64,000 nt of DNA from Pseudeuparius sepicola (GCA_963920635.1 OY987299.1:133793373-133857372), one strand, 5' to 3'. Positions 24,335 to 37,169 are shown, numbered from the stretch's first letter. Program-made: numbers and translations. The notes: a model not told the origin generated them from the letters alone.

Positions 24335-25721
24335 CAGTGTGTCCCACTTAAGGACTGACCACCCCTGTAAAATTTTTATTTATGGCTCGATTTCCATAAA
24401 CTTTTTTTTGTTGGATAGAGCTTCAAAAATGGCATTAAATGTATAATTCAGGTACCTCGTGCCTTAAATTCATGGCCCACTGAGACGGAGTTTTAGTGCT
24501 GAAATTTCAAGAAGTACTATTTCAATGCCGGATTCTTATTCAGCGTTATTCGAAACCTAAACCTAAACGTACCAATTTGCATTACCATAGCTCTACAGGG
24601 TGTTTCAAAATTTTTAGTGTCCCACTTAATTAGTGACCACCCCTGTAAAATTTTTATTTTTAGCAAGATTTCATAAACTTTTTTTTTGTTGGATAGAGCT
24701 TCAATAATGGCATTAAATGCATAATTTGTTCGCTAATAAATTTTTGAAAGAATATGAGTTCCTCATGAATATTTTAGTGATCCACTTACCAGAAATTAAG
24801 AAAATTAGTACGTTTTTGTTTGGAACCTCTCACTGCATATAAGAATCCGGCCTTACTTTTCCTTTCAATTTTTTTGGAACACCATGTGAAGCTATGGTAA
24901 TGCAAATTGGTACGTTTGGGTTTCCAACAACGCTGAACAAGGAACCGGCATTAATTTTCCTCTAAAAAATCCCTAATAGTACTCCTCGAAATTTCAGCAC
25001 TAAAACACCGTCTCAGTGGGCCATGAATTTAACGCAGGAGGCACTTGAATTATGCATTTAATGCCATTTTTAAAGCTCTACCCAACAAAAAGTTTAATAA
25101 ATAAAAATTTTACGAGGGTGGTCAGCCCTTAAGTGTGCCAATAAAAATTTTGAAACTCCCTGTAGAGCTACGGCAATGCAAATTGGTACGTTTGGGTTTC
25201 GAACAATGCTGAATAAGAATCTGGCATTAATTTTCCTCTAAAAAATCCGTAATAGTAGATACTTGTCGAAATTTCAGCACTAAAACACCGTCTCAGTGGG
25301 CCATGAATTTAACGCACGAGGCACCTGAATTAGGCATTTAATGCCATTTTTAAAGCTCTACCCAACAAAAAAAAGTTTATGAAAATCGAGCTATAAATAA
25401 AAATTTTACGGGGGTGGTCAGCCCTTAAGTATGACAATAAAAATTTTGAACCTCCCTGTAGAGATGTGGCAATTCAAATTGGTACGTTTGGGTTTCGAAC
25501 AATGCTGAATAAGAATCTGGCATTAATTTTCCTCTAAAAAAATCCCTAATAGTACTTCTCGAAATTTCAGCACTAAAACACCGTCTCAGTGGGCCATAGG
25601 CACCTGAATTATGTGTTTGATGCCATTTTTGAAGCTCTATCCAACAAAAAAAAGGTTTATGGAAATCGAGCCATAAATAAAAATCTTACAGGGGTGGTCA
25701 GTCCTTAAGTGGGACACACTG
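24335..25721. mobile_element. Foldback element (CAGTGTGTCCCACTTAAGG) with repeated right arm
   Basis: The ends CAGTGTGTCCCACTTAAGGA and its complement are flanked by TA (24333-24334, 25722-25723). The arm module that includes CAGCACTAAAACACCGTCTC is present three times on the right (24995, 25275, 25568), spaced 280 and 293 bp, and in inverse on the left (near 24490). The arms were therefore internally amplified. No coding region. Confidence 0.8.
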
Positions 25722-25723
25722 TA

Positions 25724-26217
25724 TATACGGTTCCACGTGGTTGCCTGCGGTGGAAATAGGAGAACGCGGTTGGTTCCCCATTAAAATCCCCATTAGTTAC
25801 TGTGTATGCGATTGTAAGGGAGAAGTTTGTTAATAGTTTGCGTCAGCTTCTGCATAACCGTAATGGATATTGTAGATACGGAAGAACAGTCGCGTTGACG
25901 ACGTGTCTTTCGTTTTTACTTCCGCGGCTGCTATATTCTATATTACAAGCTTTTTTTTGCTTCCTTGTTCCTTCCTAATTAACAACTCAACGGATACCTA
26001 CTTTATTATAACGTAAAATCGTCGATTCCTCGAGAAAAAGGGGGCGATCGGGCCGAGTCGTCTGCTTCCGCAATACGCCGTTGCAGCATACGAGAGAGCC
26101 AGTTAAGTGCGTATACACGCGTCGTCGCGTCTTCTCTCGGTGCAGGACATTTTGAAAGGTTACTTTTGAAGACTTTCATTGGCAGAAAAAAAATTCTTGA
26201 GAGACCAGATTGTAGAA
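25724..26217. other. GC-rich segment split by the foldback
   Basis: CpG-rich, non-repetitive DNA that resumes after the TA element. An 83-codon minus-strand frame near 26006-26257 has no domain. Possible regulatory DNA. Confidence 0.35.
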
Positions 26218-26246
26218 ATACGAGCCCTGTCTCAGTGAAGTTGGCC
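26218..26246 (+). repeat. 29-bp exact repeat with 33022-33050
   Basis: The 29 bases from ATACGAGCCCTGTCTCAGTG recur exactly at 33022-33050 on the same strand. Just upstream, 26142-26169 resembles 18402-18429 (TGCAGGRCATTTTGAAAGGT). Origin unknown. Confidence 0.7.
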
Positions 26247-26795
26247 CAACCATTCAAAATATCAAATTTGTGAATTTATAGCATGTCGACGCAGACGTTT
26301 TTGAAAATGCGCTATTTTTTTTGTTTCGTTACAGATTTTGGAGAATGTTTAAAAACATTTTTATAGTAAGGGCAGAATGTAAAGCCGAAGTCGGCAATAA
26401 ATCATCAAAGAGAGAGCGCTATATCTATTGCTGTACTTGCACTCGCACAATTACACTCATGTCTCCTCCTCCAATTTGTATTCGACGTACTTATGTCTTA
26501 AAGTTCGCTAAGCACCTTTCATGAAAGGAAGAGAGATAGAAAACCTAGTACTTGTCTTGTATTACTAGTTGATTGTTTAAGGCAGGCAGGGTCGGCCTAG
26601 AATAAATTGCTTTACTACCTGATGTGAACGGACGGATTAAAAATTTGTACTTAGGTACCTGTTGTAATTTCATTTGTAATTTTTAAAGATTAATTCGGTA
26701 ATTTAGACTGGCAATTAAAAGGTAATGATCCTGAAATTCAAAGTAGGTCTTAGGTATTTAAATAATTATTGTAATGGTTAGGCAAAATAAATATA

Positions 26796-27618
26796 CAGGA
26801 TGATTTTTTTAGGTCTACCACCGCGATTTTCTCGATCATTTTGCGGCCTACAAAAAAAACGTAAGAAACAAAAATGTGGCAATTTTGGACAGCTAAGTGG
26901 TGCTGCAAAAGAAATCGGCATCCATGGCCAACTTGTCGCGCATTATTAAAAAAACCTCAAATTGAGCAAAACTATTAATGGCCGTAGAATGTTTATTTTA
27001 AGAGACAGAGAAAAACTTTTATATTGAAAAATGATGGCACTGAGAAACTTTATCCACCCAGGTGCTCAGAGAGTTTCAGCATATTACACAGGGTCTTCGG
27101 CTCTGTTGAGACCATGCAAATTTTTGTCGATTTTAGGTTTTTTTTAGTACACCGCAAAAAGTTGGGTATGGAGGCCCATTCCTTTTTTAATGTCGCCTCT
27201 CTGACCAAAATTGCCATATTTTTTTTTCTTACATATTTTCTGTGCGGCCCAAAATAAGCGAGAAAATCGCTTAATAAGAAATAAACAAAAAAAAATGCAT
27301 AGCCTCAAGAGAGCCGAAGACCCTGTGTAATTTTCTGAAACTATCTGAGTACCCTTTTGCATAAAGCTTCTTAGTGCCATAATTTTTAATATAAAAGTTT
27401 TTCTCTGTCTCTTAAAATAAACATTCTACGGCCATTAATAATTTTGCTCAATTTGAGGTTTTTTTAATATTGCGCGACAAGTTGGCCATGGATGCCGATT
27501 TCTTTTGCAGCACCACTTAGCTGTCCAAAATTTCCACATTTTTGTTTCTTACGTTTTTTTTTGTAGGCCGCAAAATGGGCGGGAAAATCCCGGTGGTAGA
27601 CCTAAAAAAATCATCCTG
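26796..27618. mobile_element. Foldback element (CAGGATGATTTTTTT family), copy 2
   Basis: This is the uninterrupted 823-bp relative of the element at 8326-10817, flanked by TA (26794-26795, 27619-27620). Its arms are about 310 bp and include ACACAGGGTCTTCGGCTCT at the inner edge. The loop is in the opposite orientation to that of copy 1, so the whole element is inverted relative to it. Open frames in it are by-products of the palindrome. Confidence 0.85.
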
Positions 27619-27740
27619 TATATTTACATTTTTAGTTACAAATTAAATATCAACATAAAATAAACTTTACATAGTCAGAAGTCAGTATATACATAATAAA
27701 TAAATAGTAATAATATACATTTAATTCGTTATGAATTTTA

Positions 27741-28400
27741 GTCAGAATATAAAATACTATCATCCGAATATGAATCGTCATTTAAATTAATAATAATTGG
27801 GTCTATGTCAACGTCCAATATCTTTTCTTTTTCCCAACAATCCTTAATAACGTTCTCGGTGTGTTTTATACAACTGGACCAGTTTTCTTTAGTGACTTCC
27901 TGGAGAGCTTCTTTCCAAATAGACATTACCGTGTTATCATCATGCATTGCCTCAGATACAATTTTCTTATTAAAAAAAGTTTTGCATTGGGCCCATATCA
28001 ATTCTATTTCATTAAATATACAATGATATGGGGGAAGCCCCAACACTTGATGTCCCATTTTATTAATTATATTGTCAGACGCATAAGGCAACTTGGATTT
28101 ATAATTTTTAACGATCTGGAGCAACTCACATTTAAGGGAATTTTCAGGAAAATATATATTTTTTTATTTCGAAGCTAGTTAATTATTTCTTCTTTTTTTG
28201 TGGCTGTACTGGGCACATTTTTTTCACACAGCTTGGAATGGTATTTCGCATTGTCCATTATAATTAAAGAAGGGTGCATTGTTATTACAGGAAGTCTATC
28301 ACCAAAATAAACCAAATATTTAATTACTGGCCTGTTTCATAGGCGTACTCCCATTTGAATATATTATCTTGATTAACATTATGTATCAGACAAGGACAGA
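27741..28400 (-). pseudogene. DDE transposase fragment (Tc1/mariner-IS630 clan)
   Basis: Read on the minus strand, the segment from about 28330 gives LIIMDNAKYHS, a DDE Asp motif. It then passes an in-frame stop and continues in the 128-codon frame 28124-27741, which contains GHQVLGLPPYHCIFNEIELI. The LPPYHCxxNxIELIW motif carries the catalytic Glu and is typical of DDE_3 (IS630/Tc1/mariner) transposases found widely in insects. Farther upstream (to about 28400) the reading is out of frame. The N-terminal DNA-binding part is missing. An acidic, Asp/Ser-rich tail ends the frame. It is a broken remnant, unrelated in orientation to the Tc1-like pseudogene next to it. Confidence 0.75.
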
Positions 28401-28655
28401 GCAATAAAATGTGGGTCTTGGCCGAACCCCTCGCTCTAAAACATAAGAGGAAAATAGGAAAATCATAGCCCATCTCTCTCGATTTTAGTTGGTTGTTTTG
28501 TATAATAATTTGATTGTAACAAAATACACGACGAAAACAGCTTAAGTAGGCGGCTCTGAAGTAAATTACGATATATGACGTTTCAATAAGTTTAAACAAG
28601 GCGTTAGCGACATTTCACAACATATTTGTGCATTCATTGTTGTTGACAAATAAAA

Positions 28656-29721
28656 ATGTCTCGTGGTAAGTCTGTTTCTGAAGAAATAAGGAATGTCATA
28701 ATTCACTTGCATTCAAAAGGCAAATCTGCTGCGCAAATCGCAGACTTGTTAATTTATCACGATATAAAGGGCGTAATATTATTAAATTTTACAAAACTAC
28801 TTTATCCGTTGCTCAGAAGCAGAGAAATGGAAGTCGGCCACATTATTCTGATACAAATTTAAGGGCTCTGAGAAGGATTACCGTACAAAATCGTGGGGCT
28901 AATTATGGAGAATTGAGAGTTTTATGGAACCAGGCAACGGATAAACGTTTTCCAAGGGCAACTTGTCACAGGGCTAGGGTCACTAGGGTTTAAAACTTAC
29001 AAGATAATCCCAAATTGTTTCGAATTTTTTCCCGTTTTCAATTTTACGATCTGTAGGCAAAGGAAAAGACTTTACTAACAAAGAGGCAGAAAAAAAGACT
29101 TCTGTGGGCAAAAGAACACAGAGCTTGGTCTCAACATCAATAGAACTCAATTATATGGAGTGATGAGACTATATTTGAAGTTTGTGTTGGTGATAGTCGA
29201 AGCCGAGTCATTAGAACTAAAGGAGAAGTGTATCACACGGACTGCCTTAAGAAGAAAGTTAAGTTTCCGTCCTCCGTGATGATTTGGGGATCCATGTCAG
29301 CTAGAGGGGATGGAAATTACACTCTGTAGATGGCATCACGAACGCTGATAAATATATAAACGTCCTTCAAAATAATTTGAAACTAAAAATTGAAGAACTG
29401 CAAAATATCGAATATATCTTCCAACAAGATGGCGCCTCTTGTCATATGGCTAAAAAAGTGAAAGATTGGATGTTAGAAAACAATATTTCGCTTTTAAAAT
29501 GGATGGCTAGCAGTCCAGATCTTTCGCCGATTCAAACATTATGGCATATAATGAAGAAGAAGTTGCGATCACAACCCACAAGAACTGTTCCAGAGTTGCG
29601 TGCTCGTCTCCAAGAAATTTGGAACAGTTTCACTCCAGATGATTGCCAAACATTAGTTAACACTATGTTGATACGTATCGAGGCAATAATGAGACGAAAA
29701 GGCGATGTAACGCAATGGTAA
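28656..29721 (+). pseudogene. Tc1-like transposase pseudogene, Glu lost
   Basis: The start (MSRGKSVSEEIRNVIIHLHS) is a helix-turn-helix N-terminus of Tc1 type. The frame then shifts and continues through GANYGELRVLWNQATDKRFP. The first catalytic Asp is in WSDETIFEV (about 29157), the second in FQQDGASCHMAKK (about 29428). Thirty-four residues after the second Asp stands SPIQTLW, where the family has SPIENLW, so the DD34E Glu is replaced by Gln. There are stops (near 29056, 29146 and 29327) and at least two frameshifts. The last 114 codons (29377-29721) are open. Terminal inverted repeats were not found. Clearly inactive. Confidence 0.85.
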
Positions 29722-31118
29722 TTTTCTATTTAATTTTTGTAGATTTTCTGTTTACTGACAATATTAGGAATTTCTTTAGAAAAATTTCTTTGTTAGTTAA
29801 AATATAGTTTAATTATATGCCAACAGTGAATAAACGTTTCCTATATAATTAGAAAAATGTGTTGATTCGCTTCGCTCTCGGGATTTTATCTCTGAAAATA
29901 AAAGCCCAATTTGTACGAGTGGTTTTGCTAATGGGCAAAATAAGGCTTGAGAATAAAATTATTTAGAAAAATTTCCCTGCACAAGTGATATTTGTCGAGA
30001 TTATTTCACGAATACCATTTAATAATTTATGTTATGTATGTTTACATTTCCAAAAAGACTCATTTTGAACCAGTTGACTGAAGCGTCATTCGAGTAAACA
30101 AACATGACGCTTGGATATCCAAGGCAAATGCGATTATGCCTACACCCTGTTAGCGTTGGTATATTTTCTGTGTGTCATAAATTTAAACGGAGACGGAGGT
30201 CTAATAACAACAATTTAGCATTGTAAAAGTTATATAAATTCATTGATACAATGCTTAATGATAACAGTGTTGTAAAACACACCCATTTTAAGAAGTACGT
30301 GTTTGTATCGAACAGATTCGCGGCTGCTAAGCAACGAAGTGATAATTGCACAAGTGGTATTACCGCTTTGCTTTCGCCAGCAGAGGCATATGATTGGTTG
30401 GATTTTTATGGAAGAAGCTACCTTATTGGATGCAAGCAGTATGAGGGAAATAATCATAGTAATTCATTGATAGAGAAAAAGTGGAACCGATATTGCGAGT
30501 TTCATGAAATTTGTGACAACTCAATGCAAAAGTAAATATCATTTTTTGGCTACACTGATAAAGAAGAAGAAGAAGATATAATGTAGGTAAGTGTGTAAGT
30601 TTCGGTCATCAAACTATATTGTCCGTAATATTATACTCGAAGTTCTATAACGTGATTAATGACTAACGAGAGTAGTTCATGTCTGTTAGTAGGACTAAAG
30701 TTGTTACACTTCATTGGCTGCGGCTGTATACCTCTATAATGTTCGGCTAAGCCTTAACCAACCATAAAGTTATTGAATATATCTAGGCTATTCTACGCCA
30801 CGGATGACTTAATAAATCCATCCCTGGAAAAACGCAAGAGAAACCTTACAAAATATAACAAATTTTATGCTTACAAACAAGCGACCACTAGGAACTTGCG
30901 GATAATTCGTGTCTAGGAAAAATTCCGAGTAATAACTATGAAACTATGCCAAGGAGAATAGTTGGAAGAACTGCCTAAGCGGTATTAAAATTGTAGCGAA
31001 ATACTTTAGCGGTGGTCTAGAATGCAAAATAAGCTGTATGTTATAAAATATACATAGGTTGTGCCATTTGCCATTACTGCACTTCTCTTAATATTTTTGG
31101 TCTATATATTTTTTATTA
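29722..31118. other. Spacer with a short dispersed repeat
   Basis: No gene recognised. The stretch 29893-29994 resembles 33135-33230 (CTGAAAATAAAAGCCCAATT, GGGCAAAATA and CAAGTGATATT blocks). The 94-codon frame at 30251-30535 starts at an ATG but has no recognisable domain. Confidence 0.5.
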
Positions 31119-31120
31119 TA

Positions 31121-31829
31121 CAGGGTGAGTCACATCTAAAGGCAGAGCCGAAAACACAAGGTAGAATTCGCTAAAATAAGCACATATGCTTAATAAACAT
31201 TAGCTCAAAAACGCTTGGTTCTCCATATACAGAGTGTTGAAACTTTTCCAAATATTTTTTAATTTTTTTCTAGCCCGTTTTGGAATTATTTTATACATAT
31301 TATGGGTTGTCATTTTGTGCAATAATTTGGCCCTGTTCAGATGAGCAGCGGCGTAGATACAAATAATTTTATTTAAAATGCCAGCATAATCACCTTGACA
31401 CTAGTTTAAAAAATCCGAAATTACGAAGAAACTGTACCAGAAATAAAAAAAATACCAAGAGGCACTTTTTGTTCCAAATTAAATAGGCTATCCAAAAAAG
31501 GCAAAATTTTTGGTTTTGCACAGGGCCGTACTACTTTTTTTCTACAATTATTTACAGTAACTATTTGTACCTACGCCGCTGGTGATCGGAACGGGGTCAA
31601 ATTATTCCACAAAATGGCAACCGTCCAGTGTATAATGTGTACCAAATTTGGTTGGAATTCCTAAATGGGATCGAAAGAAATTAAAAAAATATGTTATTTT
31701 TGGAAAATTTTCAACACGCTGTATATGGAGAACCAAGCTTTTTTGGGCTAATGTTTATTAAGCATATGTGCTTATTTTAGCGAGTTCTACCTCGTGTTTT
31801 CGGCTCTGACTTTAGATGTGACTCACCCG
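31121..31829. mobile_element. Foldback element (CAGGGTGAGTCACATCTAAA)
   Basis: The left end CAGGGTGAGTCACATCTAAA is mirrored at the right end with one change in the terminal heptamer (CACCCG). The arms (about 330 bp each) include AAGCACATATGCTTAATAAA and its complement and are collinear to a centre near 31475. TA precedes the left end and the right end is followed by TA. No coding capacity. Confidence 0.8.
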
Positions 31830-34390
31830 TATACATCTGATAAGATATTGCTAATGCCAAAACGGTGATTGAACCGAATATTCCAGGTGTTGTTATCATT
31901 TTGAATAATTGATTACGGGTATTTCTACTCCAAATGCAAATGTATTTTGTAAATTTGTATAAGAATAACAACGTGGCATAAATATGGATTAAGACTTCAC
32001 CCGAATGTATTTATAAACTTCTGTCTCCGTGAATATTTTACTTGTTCCTCGGCGAACTACTTCGGTAGAAGAGAACAATAAATATGGCCAAAATGAAAAG
32101 ATAAACACTGTTACACAACTCGGCGAACTTTAATAATAAGCGTTGTTGTTTGTAGACTTATTCCAGCTGCTTAGAATCACGTAAATTTTCTGTGTTTGGC
32201 CAGCGGTGTTTGTGGCTTGTGCGTGTTAAAGTTGTTTAAGTTGGTACGTTAAAAGCTGCAACTAAACCTGCCCTGTCGCAAAAACAATCGGATATAACCG
32301 TCGATGGAGGAATCAATCAACGATATAACTGAGGCCACCGTACGCTGAAAGTTAGTCCGAGTCCAATCGCGAGAGTCTGAAAACATTTTGGAGAGTGCGG
32401 CGTGCGGCTACTGTGTGTACCGTGGTGAAACTTGGAACTACCAAAATTAGTAATTGCCAAATCATTAAAGCAGACAAAAAATTAACTTATTTTTAATCGT
32501 GACTTTATCGAATTTAATGTTTCTGTTTACAAGTCCTGGCAAAGCCGTCAAAGCGTATTTATCCAGTTCCACAGAATTTCCATGTGGAAAAAACATGCGT
32601 TTACTCCGAAAGTTGACAAAACTTTTCCTGCTTCCCTACCCTTGATTTTATTTAAAGCCGCAATAGCTTCAGAAAAGAATATAAAAGTTTTGAACTTTGG
32701 AACAAACAAAGTTAATAGCTATGGCATCAGATTATATGGCTCAAATCAGGATGCATACCTACTTCAATTTGTTTACTTGACTGTATAATGGCAAAGTCTT
32801 TGAATTTCTCTTGAGTTTTTTTTTTAATATAAAATCAGTGGCGGCTCATGGGTTAAGTCACAGGGGCTACGTTTTGAAAGGAACTCACTCTATGGTAAAG
32901 TTCATTTGCATAGTTAATATAAAAAAGTACATAAAACAATAATTCCTGTTTTTTTTAGAACTTAACGCAAAACAGTGCATTTAATTTCTCGCATCCACAT
33001 ATCCGGTTGTTCTTGTTGTACATACGAGCCCTGTCTCAGTGAAGTTGGCCTAAACTAATAAAAATATGTTTTTTGAAAAAAATTTTTCGTGTTAACAAAA
33101 AATTTATTAAAATCCCGAGAGCAAAGCTTTTGTCAGAAAATAAAAGACCAATTTATACTCGTGATCTTTCTAGGCAAAATAGCGCTTTCGAAAAAATTAT
33201 CGATAAAATTTTCGGCACTTGTGATATTACATACGATAATTTTATAAAAATGTGTGTGGTCGTTTTTGGGGCTATATTCACACCAAAATATCAATGACGT
33301 TTTGTGGTAAAAATTGTCTTTAGAACATCGAAACTACTTTCCAAAAATGAGGACACCCGATTGGATCTTGATCAGGAAAGTGATCTGCTGCTGATCGCAG
33401 AAAATTTCACAGTTAGGTTAGGTGGTAATATATTCATATTTCTATGGTACCACAAAACAACAAATATTTAGTAACACTAAATAGTGGATTATTCAATACC
33501 AACGGAAATATTACTTTTTTTAATGCCAAATTTTCAGTGGACTCGTCTATTAGAGCAAAAAGTTGCATAACACTATATATTACGATACAGTATGCCTTAA
33601 TATACAAGAGTATAGCTTACCTATTAAACAACAACAACAAATTAAACTAATTTCAGATATTGACGGAAGCAGCTTATGGAACGGCATGGTGGATAGCCTG
33701 CACTGCACAGGGTGCAGATGCAATATATCAAGGCAAACACATGCTTACAATTAACTTGTTAATTAAGTTGTCCAAACATTTGAGCAGGGTCAGCTTGCCA
33801 GTCACTGGTTAACTACTGGATCCACTAAAAACTAAAATGCAAAGTTTGTGTGTTTATGTTAAATAATCAGAAAAAGACTATAGAATGTGTGAATGTGTCT
33901 CAAGAAGTAGCTAAGATAAAGTCAGCACGCACTAAAATCTAAACACCATATTATATTTTCTTCGTAGTTGAGGATGGGTATCTACTTAAGTTTAAAAAGT
34001 TCAAAAGTTAGAGTAAAAATTCGTCCTATCTCCTCTCGTATATAGAGTCATAATATGCTTTCCTGTTTATACACTGACACCGAAGTAGAAAGAATCCAAC
34101 TTTTCCGTGACTTGAGTATAATGGAGTTCCATGAAATCACTTTTAGGTCGACTCCAATCCCTTGCCTGATTTTCCAGTTGCAATCTAGAAAATAGATCTT
34201 AGTGTTGTATGAAAGATTCAGTGAGATGATTTATGATATCTGGTAGATTATCCCTTACAAAATTCATAGACCTCGCATCTTACGGGTACAAGTATCTTCA
34301 GGGTATTGAAAATATCAGATACAAATGATTTTATTTTACATTAATTCTTATAAGAATAGTAACAGTAAATAAATTTTACACATTTTTTCA
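31830..34390. other. Spacer, possible promoter-like patch at 32140-32440
   Basis: Mostly AT-rich with no gene. The patch 32140-32440 is GC-richer with CpG and ends in a TGTGTGTACCGTGGTG stretch that resembles an insect 5' UTR, but no coding exon follows it. The 68-codon frame at 32582-32788 starts with ATG and has no known domain. 33022-33050 and 33135-33230 are repeat copies described elsewhere. Confidence 0.3.
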
Positions 34391-35263
34391 TTGTTGCGCA
34401 AGTTTTTCAGGATTGCCAACAAAATAACAATGCTAATAGAATTACCTAGAGAAATAAATCTGGTGGACCGACCAGTAAATTTAATTCTTCCTTATATTCC
34501 TGGACTATCAGATAAGCTAAAACGCATAGGCAATCGCTTTAATGTCAGAACAGTATTTAAAACCAAAAATACATTAAGATCGATGCTAGTTAAAACGAAA
34601 CCATTTAATGAGGTACAAAGTTAAAAAAATTGCATTTATAAAATTCCTTGCGAACGTGGATAGTTCTATGTTGGGGAGACTTGTAGGCCATTTAAAGTTC
34701 GTTTAAAGGAAAATAAAAACTATGTCAGGCAAAATCAAATTTCGAAGTCGAAAATATGTGAACACTCTTTTAATAACAATCATAGGATTTTGTGGGATAG
34801 GTCCAAACCAATTCTCAAAGAAGAAGTAGGAAATAGACGAAAAATTAAAGAATCAGCATTTATTCTAGGAAATACAGACAATTGTGTTGCAGAATGTTCA
34901 GTGGAATTCAGTAAAATATGATTGCCACCTACTCAAAGATAAGTTAGTTTAGATAATTAGATAGAACACAGGGTACAATATCAGACAGGTGGCTAGGCTA
35001 TTGTTTCTGTTGTCATGATATTTTAATCTGAAATTTATTAATCTGTCATTTCACTTTAACGAGACGTGATCTTTGGGAAAGTGGAAGATTTATTCTCCGA
35101 AAGCTCAGAAAACAAATTTGTTGAAGATATTTTTTGAGTTACAAGTTCAAAGTTTAGTTCATTTACTGTTAAGAATTTATTAATTTTCCAGGCAAATTGA
35201 AAAAGTTGTCTATTAACCAGTTTGGTGGCGGAAAACCCAATTAAAATTCAATGAATCTGTGAA
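34391..35263 (+). pseudogene. Penelope-like retroelement, 5'-truncated copy 1 (GIY-YIG end)
   Basis: The open part reads NLILPYIPGLSDKLKRIGNR and then a VRTVFKTKNTL motif, the linker typical of Penelope-like elements. After a stop (34624) the next frame reads NCIYKIPCERG, FYVGETCRPFKVRLKENKN and CEHSFNNNHRILW: a GIY-YIG endonuclease with its CxC-type Cys and Arg. Stops and a frameshift make it dead. A non-coding tail of about 340 bp follows, whose end (near 35263) coincides with the end of the copy at 59917-60580. The shared 3' end with different 5' ends is the usual product of target-primed reverse transcription. Confidence 0.85.
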
Positions 35264-35628
35264 TGAATTTTAGAAAATATTATAACATTAAAACATTGTA
35301 TTAAACATTAGACATTAAGAAGTAAACTATAAAATTTAATTCATATTCATAATATTTCATCTAATAATTAAAACCTTAATTAAAACAGTTAAATTTATAT
35401 ATCATCATTCATAAAATTATTTAAAATTTATCGTGGAGTTTAAAAATGTAATTACATATATACATGATACATGGTGTTCTAAACAAATACTTGAGGTACT
35501 CTTTTCCCCGAGTGCTTTATAAATTTCCCGTGCAAAATGTATCGTACTTGTCCAATAATTTTGCATGCCGATTGATTTTGAGGACACGAAAACAAATTAT
35601 TGTACACAATTTCGCCGTCTCCAAAACA

Positions 35629-35649
35629 TAGATAGATAGATAGATAGAT
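35629..35649. repeat. Short GATA microsatellite
   Basis: Five tandem ATAG/GATA units. No other simple repeat of this kind is nearby. Confidence 0.9.
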
Positions 35650-35876
35650 CCTATTGTGGGTGTATCAACAATAGTATTGGCAGCGCTATCTCCGTATTAA
35701 GCACGGGTTGTTGAGCCCCAAAATTTTCCAATTCAGGCAGCCAGCCAACTTTGTATTATATCTGCCAGCCTGGGGCCTTAGCATTTTATATTTTCATGGG
35801 GTATAGCGGGCATACATGTTTGTCGGTTGGAGTACGATTCGAAATGGTGTCAGTGAATTGTTTGTTGGAAGACTAG

Positions 35877-37169
35877 GTACCGTCAAACGGGGTTAAGTGG
35901 ATCAAAAATATTATGTTTTTGGGAATCCTCCAAAATCCAGAAAAGATAAAAATTTCAAAAAATATATACATATAACCTCTTCTGAGTCTCCTATGCATTT
36001 TCCAATAAAAAAAATGTTTGGGAAAGGTAAGGTTTTCTTAATTTTTTTTTCTCAAAGTGTGATCCACTTTACCCACTACTTTGGGGTAAAGTGGATCACC
36101 CCTTTAAAACCCCATGAAATCCATTTTGAAAATTATGTGGGTAAAGTGAACCACAAAAAAATTTAAAAAAACATCAATTTCATATTAGGGAAAGAAGTAA
36201 AGCCCAAATTATAATAAAATAAAGCTTTATTCTCAGTCTACAATATCATCCCAGAAACGTTTCAAAAATAAAATACGAAATTCTTACAAAAATAAAACTT
36301 AACACAGTCTTCTATGTAATTATGGACAATTTCATGTCGGGATACTTTAAAACTCAACCTACTCTAAGTCTTTAAAATCGGTTTCGTCGATATAAAAGAA
36401 GTGTCGTCCCCATTTAACACATTTTGTCTAATCTTCTTAGACACTTTGTCAGGTGTTATGACTGCTAATGTCCTGATTTTCGGGAAAAACAAAATAATTA
36501 TCTCTGCAGCTCTATTGCGGATTATAATTGCCTAATTTTTTTGCAAATTCTTGGCATTCTGAAAATAAAAACTTTATTTTATTTTAAGTCTTTACATATT
36601 GGCGTTTAACTTTGAAAAACTTAATTATTTGTCAAGTTCAATGCCCATGATATCTGTTGCATCACCCTATTCACCTGTCAATGTGTATTAACTTGGAATT
36701 TACATTATTGAAGCATCCAAGTGTTAGTATTTCACTCAAATTCAAATAGATTCGAATGGTTCACTTTACCCCGTTAGGTTACATTTTTTAATAAAAGTAG
36801 TTATAATTTACCAACCATAAACATATTTCAAAGTTTGTGATGCACAACTCTTCGTACATAATTATCACATGATTTGAATTAATCACAAACAATTTAAATT
36901 CACTGGTGTCATGTGAGCAACAAGACGTTTTCGAGATTCCAAAAAATCCTCAAAACGAGTTATTTTTTAAACAATTTCTCAGGAAACAGTCAGCTGTTGA
37001 AGAAGCGGGGAAGCACACCCTACCGCCGTGCCAAACATACAGAAATCAGGAGCCGTCCGTTCTAAAATGATTCTCCCACCGGTTCGGGGCTCAGCGTGGA
37101 TGAATCGGCTGGAATCGGCCACCGGTTCACTTTACCCACAGTGATTCACTTAACCCCATTTGACGGTAC
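35877..37169. mobile_element. Element with GTACCGTCAAACGGGG ends
   Basis: GTACCGTCAAACGGGGTTAA at 35877 is mirrored at 37141-37169 (about 28 bp, three or four mismatches). Inside, the motif GGTAAAGTGGATCAC or its complement recurs (36060-36100, 36139-36152, 36760-36773, 37128-37140), like subterminal transposase sites. No transposase was found. The target duplication is not evident, so the class is open. The 89-codon frame at 35897-36166 merely spans these repeats. Confidence 0.7.

Noticed and set aside
30251..30535. 94-codon plus-strand frame with an ATG
   Set aside because: No recognisable domain, a minus-strand frame overlaps it, and no splice or promoter signals support it.
32582..32788. 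68-codon frame downstream of a promoter-like patch
   Set aside because: No similarity recognised, no splice sites that would make it an exon, and AT-rich surroundings.
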